DNA of 64,000 nucleotides from Stutzerimonas stutzeri. GTDB taxonomy: Bacteria; Pseudomonadota; Gammaproteobacteria; Pseudomonadales; Pseudomonadaceae. The notes beneath the pieces are model-generated. The model had not been told where the DNA came from. It ran no database searches and worked only from the letters and a program-made list of their open reading frames with translations. Position 1 is the first letter of the stretch, and every line of letters starts with the position of its first letter. The position numbers were made by a program, and so were the translations under genes. The stretch spans positions 2,121,001-2,185,000 of the forward strand of contig NZ_CP036186.1 of assembly GCF_015291885.1 (NCBI RefSeq), written 5' to 3'. Positions 21,730 through 30,999 of this stretch are shown here, piece after piece.

Positions 21730-21735
21730 TATAAT
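21730..21735 (+). promoter_or_regulatory. Possible -10 element before the DUF599 gene
   Basis: A perfect TATAAT preceded by TGGC lies 25 bases before ATG 21761. No good -35 box is visible at 16-18 bases, so it may act as a near extended -10 promoter; the leader would be very short. Confidence 0.35.
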
Positions 21736-21760
21736 CTCGCGAGTTTTCCGAGGGCGTGCC

Positions 21761-22486
21761 ATGACGTTATCCGACCCAACCTTGCCGCATTTGATCGCCG
21801 TATTCTGGTTCGTTGTCTGCTGGGCCGGCTACACCCGCTATGCCAGCTGGCGCGGGCGTGACACAGCCTGTCTGGCGAGTGTGCTGCACCTGTATCGCCA
21901 GGATTGGATGCAGCGCCTGCTGATGCGTGACAACCGCATTGCCGACGCTAACGTGATCGGCAATCTGGAGCGAAATGCATCGTTCTTTGCGTCCAGCACG
22001 CTGATCATTCTCGCCGGTATTCTGACTGCCTTGGGCGCGTCTGACCGGGCGGTTTCACTTCTTGCTGACCTGCCGTTCGCGCAACCGGTCAGTCGCGGTC
22101 TTTCTGAAGTCAAACTGCTGTGTCTGGCTGTCGTCTTCGTGTACGCGTTCTTCACATTCAGCTGGTGCATGCGCCAATACAACTTTGCCGCAGTACTGGT
22201 TGCGTCTGCACCGATGGTAGGAGAGCGCAACGTCAGTGACCAGGAGCGCAGAGCCTTCGCTGAGCGCGCTGCGCAAGTCATCTCCATGGCGGCAAACCAG
22301 TTCAACTTCGGCCTGCGTGCTTATTATTTCGGGATGGCGACGCTGTCCTGGTTCGTGCATCCCTGGTTCTTCATGGTGGTCACCACTGGCGTGGTGTTGA
22401 TTCTCTATCGCCGCGAATTCCACTCCGACGTGCTTGAGGTGATGGTATTCACGCCAACTTCTCCGGTCGAGGCGCCCAAAGAGTAG
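21761..22486 (+). CDS. DUF599 family membrane protein
   Basis: A 241-residue inner-membrane protein of the DUF599 family: N-terminal helix (HLIAVFWFVVCWAGYTRYA), the conserved cytosolic stretch with RQDWMQRLLMRDNRIADANVIGNLERNASFFASSTL, then three more helices, the last at WFFMVVTTGVVLILYRREF. The molecular role is unknown. Homologues start at MTLSDPTL-like sequence; ATG 21761 is chosen over an in-frame start at 21674. Confidence 0.87.
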   Translation: MTLSDPTLPHLIAVFWFVVCWAGYTRYASWRGRDTACLASVLHLYRQDWMQRLLMRDNRIADANVIGNLERNASFFASSTLIILAGILTALGASDRAVSLLADLPFAQPVSRGLSEVKLLCLAVVFVYAFFTFSWCMRQYNFAAVLVASAPMVGERNVSDQERRAFAERAAQVISMAANQFNFGLRAYYFGMATLSWFVHPWFFMVVTTGVVLILYRREFHSDVLEVMVFTPTSPVEAPKE

Positions 22487-22544
22487 GGGCGTACATGGCA
22501 AAGCGGTATCATGCCCGGCTTGATTCAGTCCCCCGAGAACTCGA

Positions 22545-22997
22545 ATGAGCGATAGCCAGATACTCGAGCGCACCCAGCGCTTCCTGTCTTTCCTGCGGCA
22601 TTGCCAGGTGCTTGGTTTGAGTGTGGAGCACGCGGATAGCCGGGGGCTCACATTGCGCCTTCCGTACAGCGAGAGAATAGTCGGCAACCCGGAAACGGGC
22701 GGCGTACATGGCGGCGCGATCACTACGCTCATGGACACCACGTGTGGCATCTCTACCGCATGCGCCTTGCCGGAACTTGAAGTTTGTCCGACGCTCGATC
22801 TGCGTATTGATTACATGCACCCAGCCGAGGCTGGACACGATATCTTTGGCTTCGCCGAGTGTTACGGCGTCACGCCGACTGTCATATTCACTCGCGGCGT
22901 TGCATATCAGCGCGACATCAATGAACCCATCGCTCACGTAGTGGGTACTTTCATGCGCATGGGCAAGAGCGGTCCTGGCAGGGAGGGCGGAGTATGA
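22545..22997 (+). CDS. PaaI-type hotdog-fold thioesterase
   Basis: A 150-residue hotdog-fold protein. The catalytic segment GNPETGGVHGGAITTLMDTTCG has the HGG and the downstream Asp of PaaI/YbgC-class acyl-CoA thioesterases, and LRIDYMHPA is the usual core strand. The acyl-CoA substrate is not predictable. The last four bases overlap the next thioesterase gene (ATGA), so the two are translationally coupled and may form a heteromer or act on related substrates. Confidence 0.85.
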   Translation: MSDSQILERTQRFLSFLRHCQVLGLSVEHADSRGLTLRLPYSERIVGNPETGGVHGGAITTLMDTTCGISTACALPELEVCPTLDLRIDYMHPAEAGHDIFGFAECYGVTPTVIFTRGVAYQRDINEPIAHVVGTFMRMGKSGPGREGGV

Positions 22998-23437
22998 GCG
23001 GCCTCAACCTGAATGACCTGGTCCAACAAGCCCATGCCAGCAACGATTACGACTCGCTGATCAAGCTGGTGCCATATGCCAAACTGATCGGAATTGAGTG
23101 CCTGCGCCTCGGTGACGAAATGGTGTTTCGTCTGCCACAGAACGAGGACAACATCGGCAATCCGTTACCGGCCATTCATGGTGGCGTGATTGCGGGCTTC
23201 ATGGAGCACGCAGCGCTTTTACACCTGCTGATGTTCATGGGGGCCCCACATTTGCCCAAAATCATCGACTTCTCGATAGATTATCTACGCGCCGGTCACT
23301 ATCGTGACACCTTTGCCGCCTGTCAGGTCTGGCGCCAGGGTCGTAGGGTCGCCAATGTGGCGATTACCGCCTGGCAGACCCATCAGGCCGAGCCCATCGC
23401 TACTGCCCGCTGCCATTTCAAGATCGACGAGCCCTGA
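22994..23437 (+). CDS. PaaI-type hotdog-fold thioesterase, second of a pair
   Basis: A 147-residue hotdog protein, divergent from its upstream partner. The family motif is GNPLPAIHGGVIAGFMEHAAL, with HGG and a Glu (rather than Asp) later in the helix; IDFSIDYLRAGHYRDTFA is the core strand pair. It begins inside the end of the preceding gene. The pair may be an ancient duplication. Substrate unknown. Confidence 0.84.
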   Translation: MSGLNLNDLVQQAHASNDYDSLIKLVPYAKLIGIECLRLGDEMVFRLPQNEDNIGNPLPAIHGGVIAGFMEHAALLHLLMFMGAPHLPKIIDFSIDYLRAGHYRDTFAACQVWRQGRRVANVAITAWQTHQAEPIATARCHFKIDEP

Positions 23438-23506
23438 TGCATTCGTCCGGGCGGCCGCGTAGCGATGCGCGCCGGCGGCCCTGTGCGATAGCGTTAAGGA
23501 ACTCGA

Positions 23507-24748
23507 ATGGAAGCACTGTTGATCCTCGGCGGCTTGCTGCTGATCTTTGCCGGTTTGATCTGGCTGATCAGCCAGGCATTTTCCACCAGCTTGCTATGGG
23601 GGCTGGGCAGTTTGCTGCCACCGCTGACACTGGCATTCGTGTTCAGCCATTGGCGTACGGCACGCAAGGCGCTGATTCTCTCCTGTCTGGGTGTCATTCC
23701 TCTCATTGTGGGTCTGTCGTTGCTAGCCAGCCGCGACGCAGAGCGGTTGGAAGCAATTTTCAGCCTGGGTTGGCTGCCGACTCAGGTGCAACCGGACCTG
23801 GCAATGGGCGTTCGCGGAAAGCTAAATGGGCGCAGGTTTGCACCGCAACAAGGCGAGGTGATCAACGGTGTGCTCACGTTGCGCGAAGGCCAGGGTTTTT
23901 TTGCCCGTCAGGAAGTGACTATCCGTCTGCGACAGCCCTCGGAGGGCGCGCTGCGTGTGGATGTACTTCCCGAGGATGACGCTGGAGCCTTGCCTGAGGT
24001 TGAAATCGCCTGGCTGAGCCACGATCAGGAATTGCCCGAGACGCGTCGCCTCGATCGTGGGTACACCTTGCATCTGGACCTGCAGCCCGTTGCGCCAAAT
24101 AAGCTGCGAGGCAGTTTCCATCTTGTCTTGCCGCCGCAGTATGAGACCAGCCTCACCGGTGTCATCGAGCTCTATACCGATCGGCTGCGCTATCTCGGCG
24201 GTGATGTTGATCGTCGGCACGATTCGCGGGACACCGTGGCCTACGTGATCGAGGATTACTTAAAGCGCAGACATGCCAATCGTAATGTCGCCCTGCACTC
24301 GATGCCCCCAGTAACGCTGCCTGCTGACGAGCTGGAGGTAGAAGTCCAAGCGCAGGTTAAGGGCGAGCTGCAAACCTTCACCTTGCGCCTCAAAAAGAGC
24401 GAGCAGGGCTGGCACGTCATAGGTGACGAGTATCCACAACTTGCCACACAGGATGCGGAGCCGATCGCCCCGAGCGACACCGTGGAGGCTGCAGCTGCAA
24501 AAGTGCCTCAGAGCACGCTCGATCGGCGTTTGCGCTTTTCGATGGAGCAGGTGCTCAGTAACCCGGGGCGCTACCAGCAACTGCTGATGCGTGCGCATAC
24601 CGAGCGCGGCGGTGTCGCGCAAGGACGTTTTGCTGGCCTGGATAGTGAAGGCAACCTGATCATCAGGCGGGTCATCCGCGGCCCCGGCGAAGCCACCTAC
24701 AATCTGGCTCCCGGCGAGATCGTGCTGCTCGAACTAATCGAACCCTGA
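23507..24748 (+). CDS. Membrane-anchored protein of unknown function
   Basis: A 413-residue protein. Two or three N-terminal hydrophobic helices (residues about 3-75) precede a long soluble part. The soluble part is rich in beta-type segments (VNGVLTLREGQGFFARQEVTIRLRQ, GSFHLVLPPQYETSLTGVIELYT) and ends in a helix plus GNLIIRRVIRGPGEATYNLAPGEIVLLELIEP. I recall proteins like this being labelled MFS transporter in Pseudomonas, but there are too few helices for that. A place just before htpG is conserved in memory of P. aeruginosa. No function is assigned. Confidence 0.75.
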   Translation: MEALLILGGLLLIFAGLIWLISQAFSTSLLWGLGSLLPPLTLAFVFSHWRTARKALILSCLGVIPLIVGLSLLASRDAERLEAIFSLGWLPTQVQPDLAMGVRGKLNGRRFAPQQGEVINGVLTLREGQGFFARQEVTIRLRQPSEGALRVDVLPEDDAGALPEVEIAWLSHDQELPETRRLDRGYTLHLDLQPVAPNKLRGSFHLVLPPQYETSLTGVIELYTDRLRYLGGDVDRRHDSRDTVAYVIEDYLKRRHANRNVALHSMPPVTLPADELEVEVQAQVKGELQTFTLRLKKSEQGWHVIGDEYPQLATQDAEPIAPSDTVEAAAAKVPQSTLDRRLRFSMEQVLSNPGRYQQLLMRAHTERGGVAQGRFAGLDSEGNLIIRRVIRGPGEATYNLAPGEIVLLELIEP

Positions 24749-24784
24749 GTCGCTCCGGCCGAGGCAGTGCTTGCGTTGGCCGCC

Positions 24785-24812
24785 CTTGAAATTCATGGTC
24801 GTGCCCCCATCT
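24785..24812 (+). promoter_or_regulatory. Sigma-32 heat-shock promoter of htpG
   Basis: CTTGAA (24785-24790), a 14-base spacer and CCCCATCT (24805-24812) match the RpoH consensus CTTGAAA-N11-16-CCCCATnT. It lies about 58 bases upstream of htpG. Confidence 0.87.
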
Positions 24813-24870
24813 GCCAGACATCGCCGCAGTCGCGGTCCGTGCCATTACGCTGATGTGGAGTTAGTAGACG

Positions 24871-26775
24871 ATGAGTGTGGAGACTCAAAAAGAAACCCTG
24901 GGCTTCCAGACCGAAGTGAAGCAGCTGCTTCACCTGATGATTCATTCGCTGTATTCCAACAAGGAAATCTTCCTGCGGGAGCTGATTTCCAATGCCTCCG
25001 ATGCAGCCGACAAACTGCGTTTCGAAGCGCTGGCCAATCCGCAGCTGCTTGAAGGTGGTGCGGACCTGAAGATTCGCCTCAGCTTCGACAAGGACGCCAA
25101 GACCGTTACGCTCGAAGACAACGGCATCGGCATGAACCGCGACGACGTGATCGCGCATCTCGGAACCATCGCCAAGTCCGGCACCGCAGATTTCCTGAAG
25201 AATCTCTCTGGTGATCAGAAGAAGGATTCGCACCTGATCGGTCAGTTTGGTGTGGGCTTCTATTCAGCTTTCATCGTCGCGGACAAAGTCGATGTCTACA
25301 GCCGCCGCGCCGGTACGCCGGCCAATGAGGGCGTTCACTGGTCCTCCAAGGGCGAAGGCGAATTCGAAGTCGCTACCATTGAAAAAGCTGAACGTGGCAC
25401 CCGTATCGTTCTGCACTTGAAGAGCGATGAGGAAGAATTCGCCGATGGTTGGCGCCTGCGCAATATCGTCAAAAAATACTCTGACCACATCGCGCTGCCG
25501 ATCGAACTGCCGAAAGAGGCCCACGGTGAGGAAGCGGATCAGCCGGCCGAGCAGGAGTGGGAAACGGTCAACCGCGCCAGCGCCTTGTGGACTCGTCCGC
25601 GTACCGAGGTGAAGGACGAGGAGTATCAGGAGTTCTACAAGCACGTCGCCCACGACTTCGACAATCCGCTGTCCTGGAGCCACAACAAGGTCGAAGGCAA
25701 GCTCGAGTACACCTCGCTGCTCTATGTGCCAGGCCGTGCGCCGTTCGATCTGTATCACCGCGAGGCACCGAAGGGGCTCAAGCTCTACGTGCAGCGTGTA
25801 TTCATCATGGATCAGGCCGACGAATTCCTGCCGCTTTACCTACGCTTTATCAAGGGTGTGGTGGATTCCAACGACCTGTCGCTCAACGTATCCCGTGAAA
25901 TCCTGCAGAAGGATCCGGTCATCGACTCGATGAAGTCGGCGTTGACCAAGCGCGTGCTGGATATGCTGGAGAAGCTGGCCAAGGACAAGCCCGAGGACTA
26001 CAAGAAGTTCTGGTCGCAGTTTGGTCAGGTACTCAAGGAAGGTCCGGCGGAAGATTTCGCCAACAAGGAGAAGATTGCTGGCTTGCTGCGTTTCGCATCC
26101 ACCAGTGATGCGTCCGGTGAGCAGTCGGTATCGCTGGCCGACTACCTGTCGCGCATGAAGGAAGGGCAGGACAAGGTTTACTACCTCACGGGCGAAAGCT
26201 ACGCGCAGGTCAAGAACAGCCCGCACCTGGAGGTGTTCCGCAAGAAGGGCATCGAGGTACTGCTGCTCACCGACCGCATCGATGAGTGGCTGATGAGCTA
26301 CCTCACTGATTTCGATGGCAAGCAGCTCGCCGACGTTGCTCGTGGCGATCTGGATCTGGGCAAGCTGGACTCCGAAGAGGACAAGAAGGCTCAGCAGGAG
26401 GTCGCCAAGGCCAAGGAAGGGCTGGTGGAGCGCCTGAAGGGTGCCCTGGGTGACGAGGTCGCCGAGGTTCGGGTGTCCCATCGTCTGACTGATTCGCCGG
26501 CCATCCTCGCAATCGGCGAGCAGGACCTGGGCCTACAGATGCGGCAGATACTGGAGGCAAGCGGGCAGAAGGTGCCGGAGTCCAAGCCGATTTTCGAAAT
26601 CAACCCGCAGCACCCGTTGATCGAGAAGCTGGATGCTGAGCCGGATGAAGATCGCTTCACGGATCTTTCGCACATCCTGTTTGACCAGGCCGCACTGGCC
26701 GCCGGCGACAGCCTGAAGGACCCGGCAGCTTACGTGCAGCGGCTAAACAAGCTTTTGGTTGAGCTATCGGCCTGA
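24871..26775 (+). CDS. htpG: Chaperone HtpG (bacterial Hsp90)
   Basis: A 634-residue cytosolic Hsp90. The N-terminal GHKL ATPase domain (1-220) carries [14 protein letters not shown], with the ATP-contacting Glu37 and Asn41, [13 protein letters not shown] and [12 protein letters not shown] middle domain with catalytic Arg region and a C-terminal dimerisation domain follow. Length is as usual for proteobacteria. The gene has a perfect-looking heat-shock promoter and a strong terminator after it. Confidence 0.98.
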   Translation: MSVETQKETLGFQTEVKQLLHLMIHSLYSNKEIFLRELISNASDAADKLRFEALANPQLLEGGADLKIRLSFDKDAKTVTLEDNGIGMNRDDVIAHLGTIAKSGTADFLKNLSGDQKKDSHLIGQFGVGFYSAFIVADKVDVYSRRAGTPANEGVHWSSKGEGEFEVATIEKAERGTRIVLHLKSDEEEFADGWRLRNIVKKYSDHIALPIELPKEAHGEEADQPAEQEWETVNRASALWTRPRTEVKDEEYQEFYKHVAHDFDNPLSWSHNKVEGKLEYTSLLYVPGRAPFDLYHREAPKGLKLYVQRVFIMDQADEFLPLYLRFIKGVVDSNDLSLNVSREILQKDPVIDSMKSALTKRVLDMLEKLAKDKPEDYKKFWSQFGQVLKEGPAEDFANKEKIAGLLRFASTSDASGEQSVSLADYLSRMKEGQDKVYYLTGESYAQVKNSPHLEVFRKKGIEVLLLTDRIDEWLMSYLTDFDGKQLADVARGDLDLGKLDSEEDKKAQQEVAKAKEGLVERLKGALGDEVAEVRVSHRLTDSPAILAIGEQDLGLQMRQILEASGQKVPESKPIFEINPQHPLIEKLDAEPDEDRFTDLSHILFDQAALAAGDSLKDPAAYVQRLNKLLVELSA

Positions 26776-26793
26776 TCCATAGCTGCAATGCGC

Positions 26794-26834
26794 AAACGCA
26801 AACGGCCCGTCAGTGACGGGCCGTTTGCGTTTCG
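26794..26834. terminator. Bidirectional terminator, htpG / osmC
   Basis: A 19-bp arm pair (26794-26812 with 26814-26832), GC-rich in the centre and A/T at the ends, gives T-runs in both directions between convergent genes. Confidence 0.9.
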
Positions 26835-26841
26835 GTGTGTC

Positions 26842-27276
26842 TCAAAGCAACACGCTGACGAGCCGAGTGCCATGGGTGAGATTGTCAGCCACAGGACAGC
26901 GCTGCTCGATCAGCGCCAGCATCGCCTGCTTGCCGGCTCGATCCAAATCGGCGTCTATGTCCACCTTTATGCGCAACTCCTGAAAGCCTGGTCGTACAGC
27001 AGGATCGCGACCGAGCAAGCCCGCCGGGTCGTAATCTGCTTCGATCTCGAAACGCATGCCACGTAGTTCGATCTTCTGTTGGTGGGCGATGAAGCGGCCG
27101 ATAGTTCCGAAGCAGCCGGCTACGGCGGCCAGAATGGCCTCCAGCGGGGTGGGGCCAAGGTCCTGACCTGCAGCGCTCTTTGGTTGATCCATGACCAGGC
27201 GATGATTGCCGCACTCGACTTCGATAGTCATCCCTGCGTTCATCTGTCCGCGTGCGCTGATGGTTTTCATTGTCAT
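26842..27276 (-). CDS. OsmC/Ohr-family protein
   Basis: A 144-residue OsmC-fold protein. The two Cys expected for thiol peroxidases of this fold are Cys54 (AAVAGCFGT) and Cys127 (EQRCPVADNL). Its length and DLGPTPLEAILAAVAGC are as in YhfA/OsmC-like proteins; it may reduce organic peroxides, but the substrate is unproven. ATG 27276 follows AGGAAG at 6 bases; an ATG two codons later (27270) is the alternative. Confidence 0.87.
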   Translation of the reverse strand: MTMKTISARGQMNAGMTIEVECGNHRLVMDQPKSAAGQDLGPTPLEAILAAVAGCFGTIGRFIAHQQKIELRGMRFEIEADYDPAGLLGRDPAVRPGFQELRIKVDIDADLDRAGKQAMLALIEQRCPVADNLTHGTRLVSVLL

Positions 27277-27515
27277 GTGGTTCTTCCTTTGCTGGGCCAG
27301 GGCGCTTTCGAAGCGTGCCTGGTAACTCGGCGTGATCGTGTTGCGCCGATACTAGAGGCGCGCCCACCTAGAGGCTTTGACTCTAATCAAAATACAGTGG
27401 GGAGTATGTTGAGTGTTGCCGACTGTCAGCTGCGCTCCATTGACCCCATGCTTACTAAAGATGAACGGTCATCCGTAGCAGGGGTCTATTCCGCTGGCCG
27501 TCAGGAGGACCTGCT

Positions 27516-28541
27516 TTGTACATTCCGAAATTGCTTTCCCTATCCGTGCTCTTGGTGCTGTCGCAGTTTGCTGCAGCTGAAGGACGCGATTACCGCTATA
27601 GCGATGCGCATCTGCATTACGTGGATTTTTTCCAGGAAACCGACGGCATGCAGAAGTTGCTCGATGCGATGGACGCTGGTGGTATCGATCATGTGATGAT
27701 CAGTGGCATCCCCGTCGCGAAGAAATGGCACGAGAACGAGCCCAAGCGCCCGCGTTACTACGCGGGTGACGATGCGCCGGTCTATTGGTATAGCGCTACC
27801 GACGTGCTGGTCGCTGCGGCGCTGGAAGAGCTGGATGAGGAGCAGCGCAAGCGGTTCCATCCATTCCTTTCCGGATTCAATCCCAATGACAAGAATGCCG
27901 ATGCGCATATCCGCCGCATGCTCGAGCTGCATCCTGGTCTTTGGCAAGGCTTGGGCGAGATATTCACGCGCCATGACGACGTTACAGCGCTGACCGAAGG
28001 TGACACGCCGCGAGCCAACAACGAAGCGCTGGCGAGGGTCTATCACCTGGCGGCTGAATTCGATCTGCCGGTGATGCTGCACTCGAACATCACCTCCAAA
28101 CGTGAGCGCAATCCGCTTTATCTGGTCGAGCTGGAAGAGCCGCTGCGCAACCATCCGCATACGCGTTTCATCTGGGCTCACGCCGGTACCAGCATGGAAT
28201 TGCATCGGCACCAAGAGAAGCTGACCTTCCTGCACGAGACGGTTAGCCGGTTGCTAGACGATTATCCCAATCTGTACATCGACTTATCGTGGACGATGCT
28301 CAAGCCCTATCTACTGGACGAGCAGGGCCGTCCTGACTCCAAGTGGGTGGCGCTTGTGGCGCGGCATCCTACGCGCTTTGTGATCGGTTCCGATGTCGTG
28401 GGGCGCTTCAATAATCTCGCGGTTGGGATGAAGGCGTTCGAGCCCTTCCTCGATGCGCTTCCCGAGGCGGTCGCGCGCGGCGTGGCACGGGACAATTTCC
28501 TCGCACTGTTGCCAGCCAAGCGCCAGGCTGTTGTGCGCTGA
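27516..28541 (+). CDS. Exported amidohydrolase (amidohydrolase 2 family)
   Basis: A 341-residue TIM-barrel metal-dependent hydrolase with a signal peptide (residues 1-21, cleaved near FAA-AEG). Metal-binding motifs are DAHLH (Asp30, His32, His34), HSNI and WAHAGTS, and the late Asp in VIGSDVVG. Family 2 amidohydrolases include decarboxylases and lactonases; no substrate can be named. The start is TTG 27516, supported by a strong AGGAGG at 27503-27508. Nearby genes give no hint of a pathway. Confidence 0.82.
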   Translation: MYIPKLLSLSVLLVLSQFAAAEGRDYRYSDAHLHYVDFFQETDGMQKLLDAMDAGGIDHVMISGIPVAKKWHENEPKRPRYYAGDDAPVYWYSATDVLVAAALEELDEEQRKRFHPFLSGFNPNDKNADAHIRRMLELHPGLWQGLGEIFTRHDDVTALTEGDTPRANNEALARVYHLAAEFDLPVMLHSNITSKRERNPLYLVELEEPLRNHPHTRFIWAHAGTSMELHRHQEKLTFLHETVSRLLDDYPNLYIDLSWTMLKPYLLDEQGRPDSKWVALVARHPTRFVIGSDVVGRFNNLAVGMKAFEPFLDALPEAVARGVARDNFLALLPAKRQAVVR

Positions 28542-28607
28542 TCGTCACGGTTTTGTCATGGTCGAGTCATAACCTGCCGGCTTCTCAAGCTTTAAGGAGT
28601 AGGTTCC

Positions 28608-29075
28608 ATGTCGTTACCTCGTTTTGTCTTGGTCGCCTTTGTGTTCGGAATGAGTGCGCCCTTGGTACATGCCCAGGTCGAAGTCGTCGGCGCGGTGGAA
28701 TACGGTGTGTTCGAAACGCTGAAAGAGGACTTTCAACCTGGCGAGCGCGTGCTCTCGCGGCGCGATCAGCCAATGCGGCAGACCACCGAGGTGCCGGCGC
28801 GACTTGGTAGTAAGTTCGGCTTACGCTATCGCTTGGCCGGGAAACGGGAAGTGGACACACCCCTTACTCTCTTGTACCTGACGCCAGGGGTGGTGACTCC
28901 TGATGGGCAGCGCCATGACAAATTCGAAGTCGTGCAGAGTCTGATGCCGGGCGTGGAAAGCGACGTGATGGCGTTCGAGTTCACTGAGCCTCATGAGGTG
29001 GTCGCGGGCGAGTGGCGTCTGATGGTCTTTCAGGGTGACCGCAAGTTGGCTGAGCAAACTTTTGAGGTGAGATAA
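28608..29075 (+). CDS. DUF3859 family exported protein
   Basis: A 155-residue protein with a signal peptide (1-22, cleaved after VHA) and a beta-sandwich-like mature part. The mature part has the DUF3859 features LGSKFGLRYRLAGKR, LTLLYLTPGVVTPDG and GEWRLMVFQGDRKLAEQTFEV. It is probably periplasmic and the function is unknown. AAGGAG precedes the start. Confidence 0.8.
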   Translation: MSLPRFVLVAFVFGMSAPLVHAQVEVVGAVEYGVFETLKEDFQPGERVLSRRDQPMRQTTEVPARLGSKFGLRYRLAGKREVDTPLTLLYLTPGVVTPDGQRHDKFEVVQSLMPGVESDVMAFEFTEPHEVVAGEWRLMVFQGDRKLAEQTFEVR

Positions 29076-29164
29076 AAATGATGGCCACTTTCGCGCGCTG
29101 TGATGGCCATTCGGGCCGTTAGTCGGTGAAAGCTGCGAGTAGGGCAATTACTTGACGCCAGCGT

Positions 29165-29192
29165 TCAAGTGAGAGGACAGACCTTCCGATAA
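29165..29192 (+). promoter_or_regulatory. Sigma-28-like promoter before first chemoreceptor gene
   Basis: TCAAGT (29165-29170) and TCCGATAA (29185-29192) resemble the FliA boxes TAAAGT and GCCGATAA with one mismatch each and a spacer one base longer than ideal. FliA control of chemoreceptors is common. Confidence 0.5.
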
Positions 29193-29247
29193 CGGAACAA
29201 GTCACGGTTTGTGGCGCCGTTTCATTTTTCATGGAGAAGGTAGTCCC

Positions 29248-30873
29248 ATGGCTATTCGTACAATCACCATCGGTAAACGTTCCGCCGTCGGCTTCGGCCT
29301 GATTGGCCTGCTCGTACTCTTCCTTGGCCTGTTCGCCCTGAGCCAAATGGCTAACATGCGCAAAGAGAGCAGGGAAGTCGACGAGAACTGGCTGCCAAGT
29401 ATCGTGGCAGTCAGCGATCTAAATGTGTCCGTGATGCGTATCCGCGCGCTTACCTTGCGCATGGCTCTGGCCGAAGACCCACAGATTGTACGAAGCACCA
29501 CAGAGCGCCTGACTCAGCTGCGCGCCGCTGTGGCCGAACGCGACGCCCAATATGCGAAGCTGTTGACCACCGCAGAAGAGAAAGCGACCTATCAACGTTA
29601 CAAACAGGCATTCGACCAGTATCTGCCGCTGCAGCAGAGAGTCGCCGAGCATGTAGGCAGGGGGGAGCGTGATCAAGCGGTTGCGATCATCAACGGCGCG
29701 ATCAATGAGCACGCCGACAACGTCACTGGTTCCTTGAACGAGCTTCAGCGCATCAATAGCGACGAGGCAGGTCGGGCTGCCGATCGTGCATCAAGCCAGT
29801 ACGACACCGCCTTTGGGTGGGTGATGGCGACCTTGGTGTTTGCAGCCGCTACCACGGTAACGCTTGCTTGGGTGTTCACCCGAAGCGTCGTCGGTCCGCT
29901 GGGGATGGCGGTGTCTGTAGCCGAGCGCATCGCAGGCGGCGATCTGACCGGTGATTTCGCCATCGAAGGCAAGGACGAGCCTGCTCGCCTGTTGACCTCA
30001 CTCAAAGTCATGCAGGGCAGCTTGCGAGGGACCATTCAGAGCATCGCTGAGTCGTCAAATCAGCTAGCCTCGGCAGCCGAAGAGCTTAATGCGGTCACCG
30101 AGGACTCAACGCGTGGGCTACATCAGCAAAGCAACGAGATCGAGCAAGCTGCAGCTGCCGTAAACGAGATGACCGCAGCAGTCGACGAAGTGGCGCGTAA
30201 CGCGGTTGCAACCTCGGAAGCTTCGCAGGATTCCAACGACACCGCCCTGCGCGGGCGCAAGCAGGTGATGCAGACGGTTGAGTCCATCAACTTGCTGGCT
30301 AGCGACGTGACCAATACCGCCAGTGAGGTGGAGCATCTGGCAGGCCAGGTGCGGGACATCAGTAAGGTACTGGAAGTAATTCGCTCCATTGCCGAACAAA
30401 CCAACTTACTGGCGCTGAATGCGGCAATCGAAGCCGCGCGGGCAGGCGATGCCGGACGAGGATTTGCGGTGGTGGCGGATGAGGTACGTGCCTTGGCGCA
30501 TCGTACTCAGCAGTCTACAGGCGAGATCGAGCAGATGATCGGTAGTGTTCACCAGGGCACCGACAAGGCCGTGAGTGCGATGCATATCAGCAATGAACGT
30601 GCCCGTACGACGCTGGAAATGGCCCGCGCCGCTGGGGATGCGCTTGACGGCATTACATCGGCCATCAGCCAGATCAGCGAACGCAACCTGGTAATCGCCA
30701 GCGCGTCGGAGGAGCAGGCGCAAGTCGCGCGTGAGGTGGATCGTAACCTGGTCAATATTCGTGATCTGTCGCTGCAATCGTCGGCTGGCGCTAACCAGAC
30801 CAGTGCGGCGAGCCAGGAGCTGGCGCGACTGGCGATCGGGCTGAATGAGTTGGTCGGCAAGTTTCAGGTTTAG
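29248..30873 (+). CDS. Methyl-accepting chemotaxis protein
   Basis: A 541-residue chemoreceptor. TM1 is at about residues 13-34, followed by a 4-helix-bundle periplasmic sensor domain (about 35-188), TM2 (about 190-212), HAMP (about 213-268) and the cytoplasmic signalling domain. The hairpin tip ([35 protein letters not shown]) is at about 382-416. It is a 40H-like Pseudomonas receptor; the ligand is unknown. ATG 29248 lies behind GGAGAAGG. The next gene is a paralogue, and the last 155 bases of a shared segment (30664-30818) are almost identical between the two. Confidence 0.95.
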   Translation: MAIRTITIGKRSAVGFGLIGLLVLFLGLFALSQMANMRKESREVDENWLPSIVAVSDLNVSVMRIRALTLRMALAEDPQIVRSTTERLTQLRAAVAERDAQYAKLLTTAEEKATYQRYKQAFDQYLPLQQRVAEHVGRGERDQAVAIINGAINEHADNVTGSLNELQRINSDEAGRAADRASSQYDTAFGWVMATLVFAAATTVTLAWVFTRSVVGPLGMAVSVAERIAGGDLTGDFAIEGKDEPARLLTSLKVMQGSLRGTIQSIAESSNQLASAAEELNAVTEDSTRGLHQQSNEIEQAAAAVNEMTAAVDEVARNAVATSEASQDSNDTALRGRKQVMQTVESINLLASDVTNTASEVEHLAGQVRDISKVLEVIRSIAEQTNLLALNAAIEAARAGDAGRGFAVVADEVRALAHRTQQSTGEIEQMIGSVHQGTDKAVSAMHISNERARTTLEMARAAGDALDGITSAISQISERNLVIASASEEQAQVAREVDRNLVNIRDLSLQSSAGANQTSAASQELARLAIGLNELVGKFQV

Positions 30874-30953
30874 AGTGGTCGGCACTAATAGCCTGAATCG
30901 GATAGATTTTCGTTTGCGATAAATATATTTAAGGTTGTCTGTCAAGTCTTTAA

Positions 30954-30999
30954 TGACCTCACCCGATATACGGTTATATCCCGTAGTCATGTGAGGTCA
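30954..30999 (+). promoter_or_regulatory. Nested inverted repeats before second chemoreceptor gene
   Basis: TGACCTCAC (30954-30962) pairs with GTGAGGTCA (30991-30999), and inside it GATATA (30965-30970) with TATATC (30975-30980). The 3' arm covers the GTG start at 30991, so the structure could act as an operator or hide that start. Confidence 0.55.
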
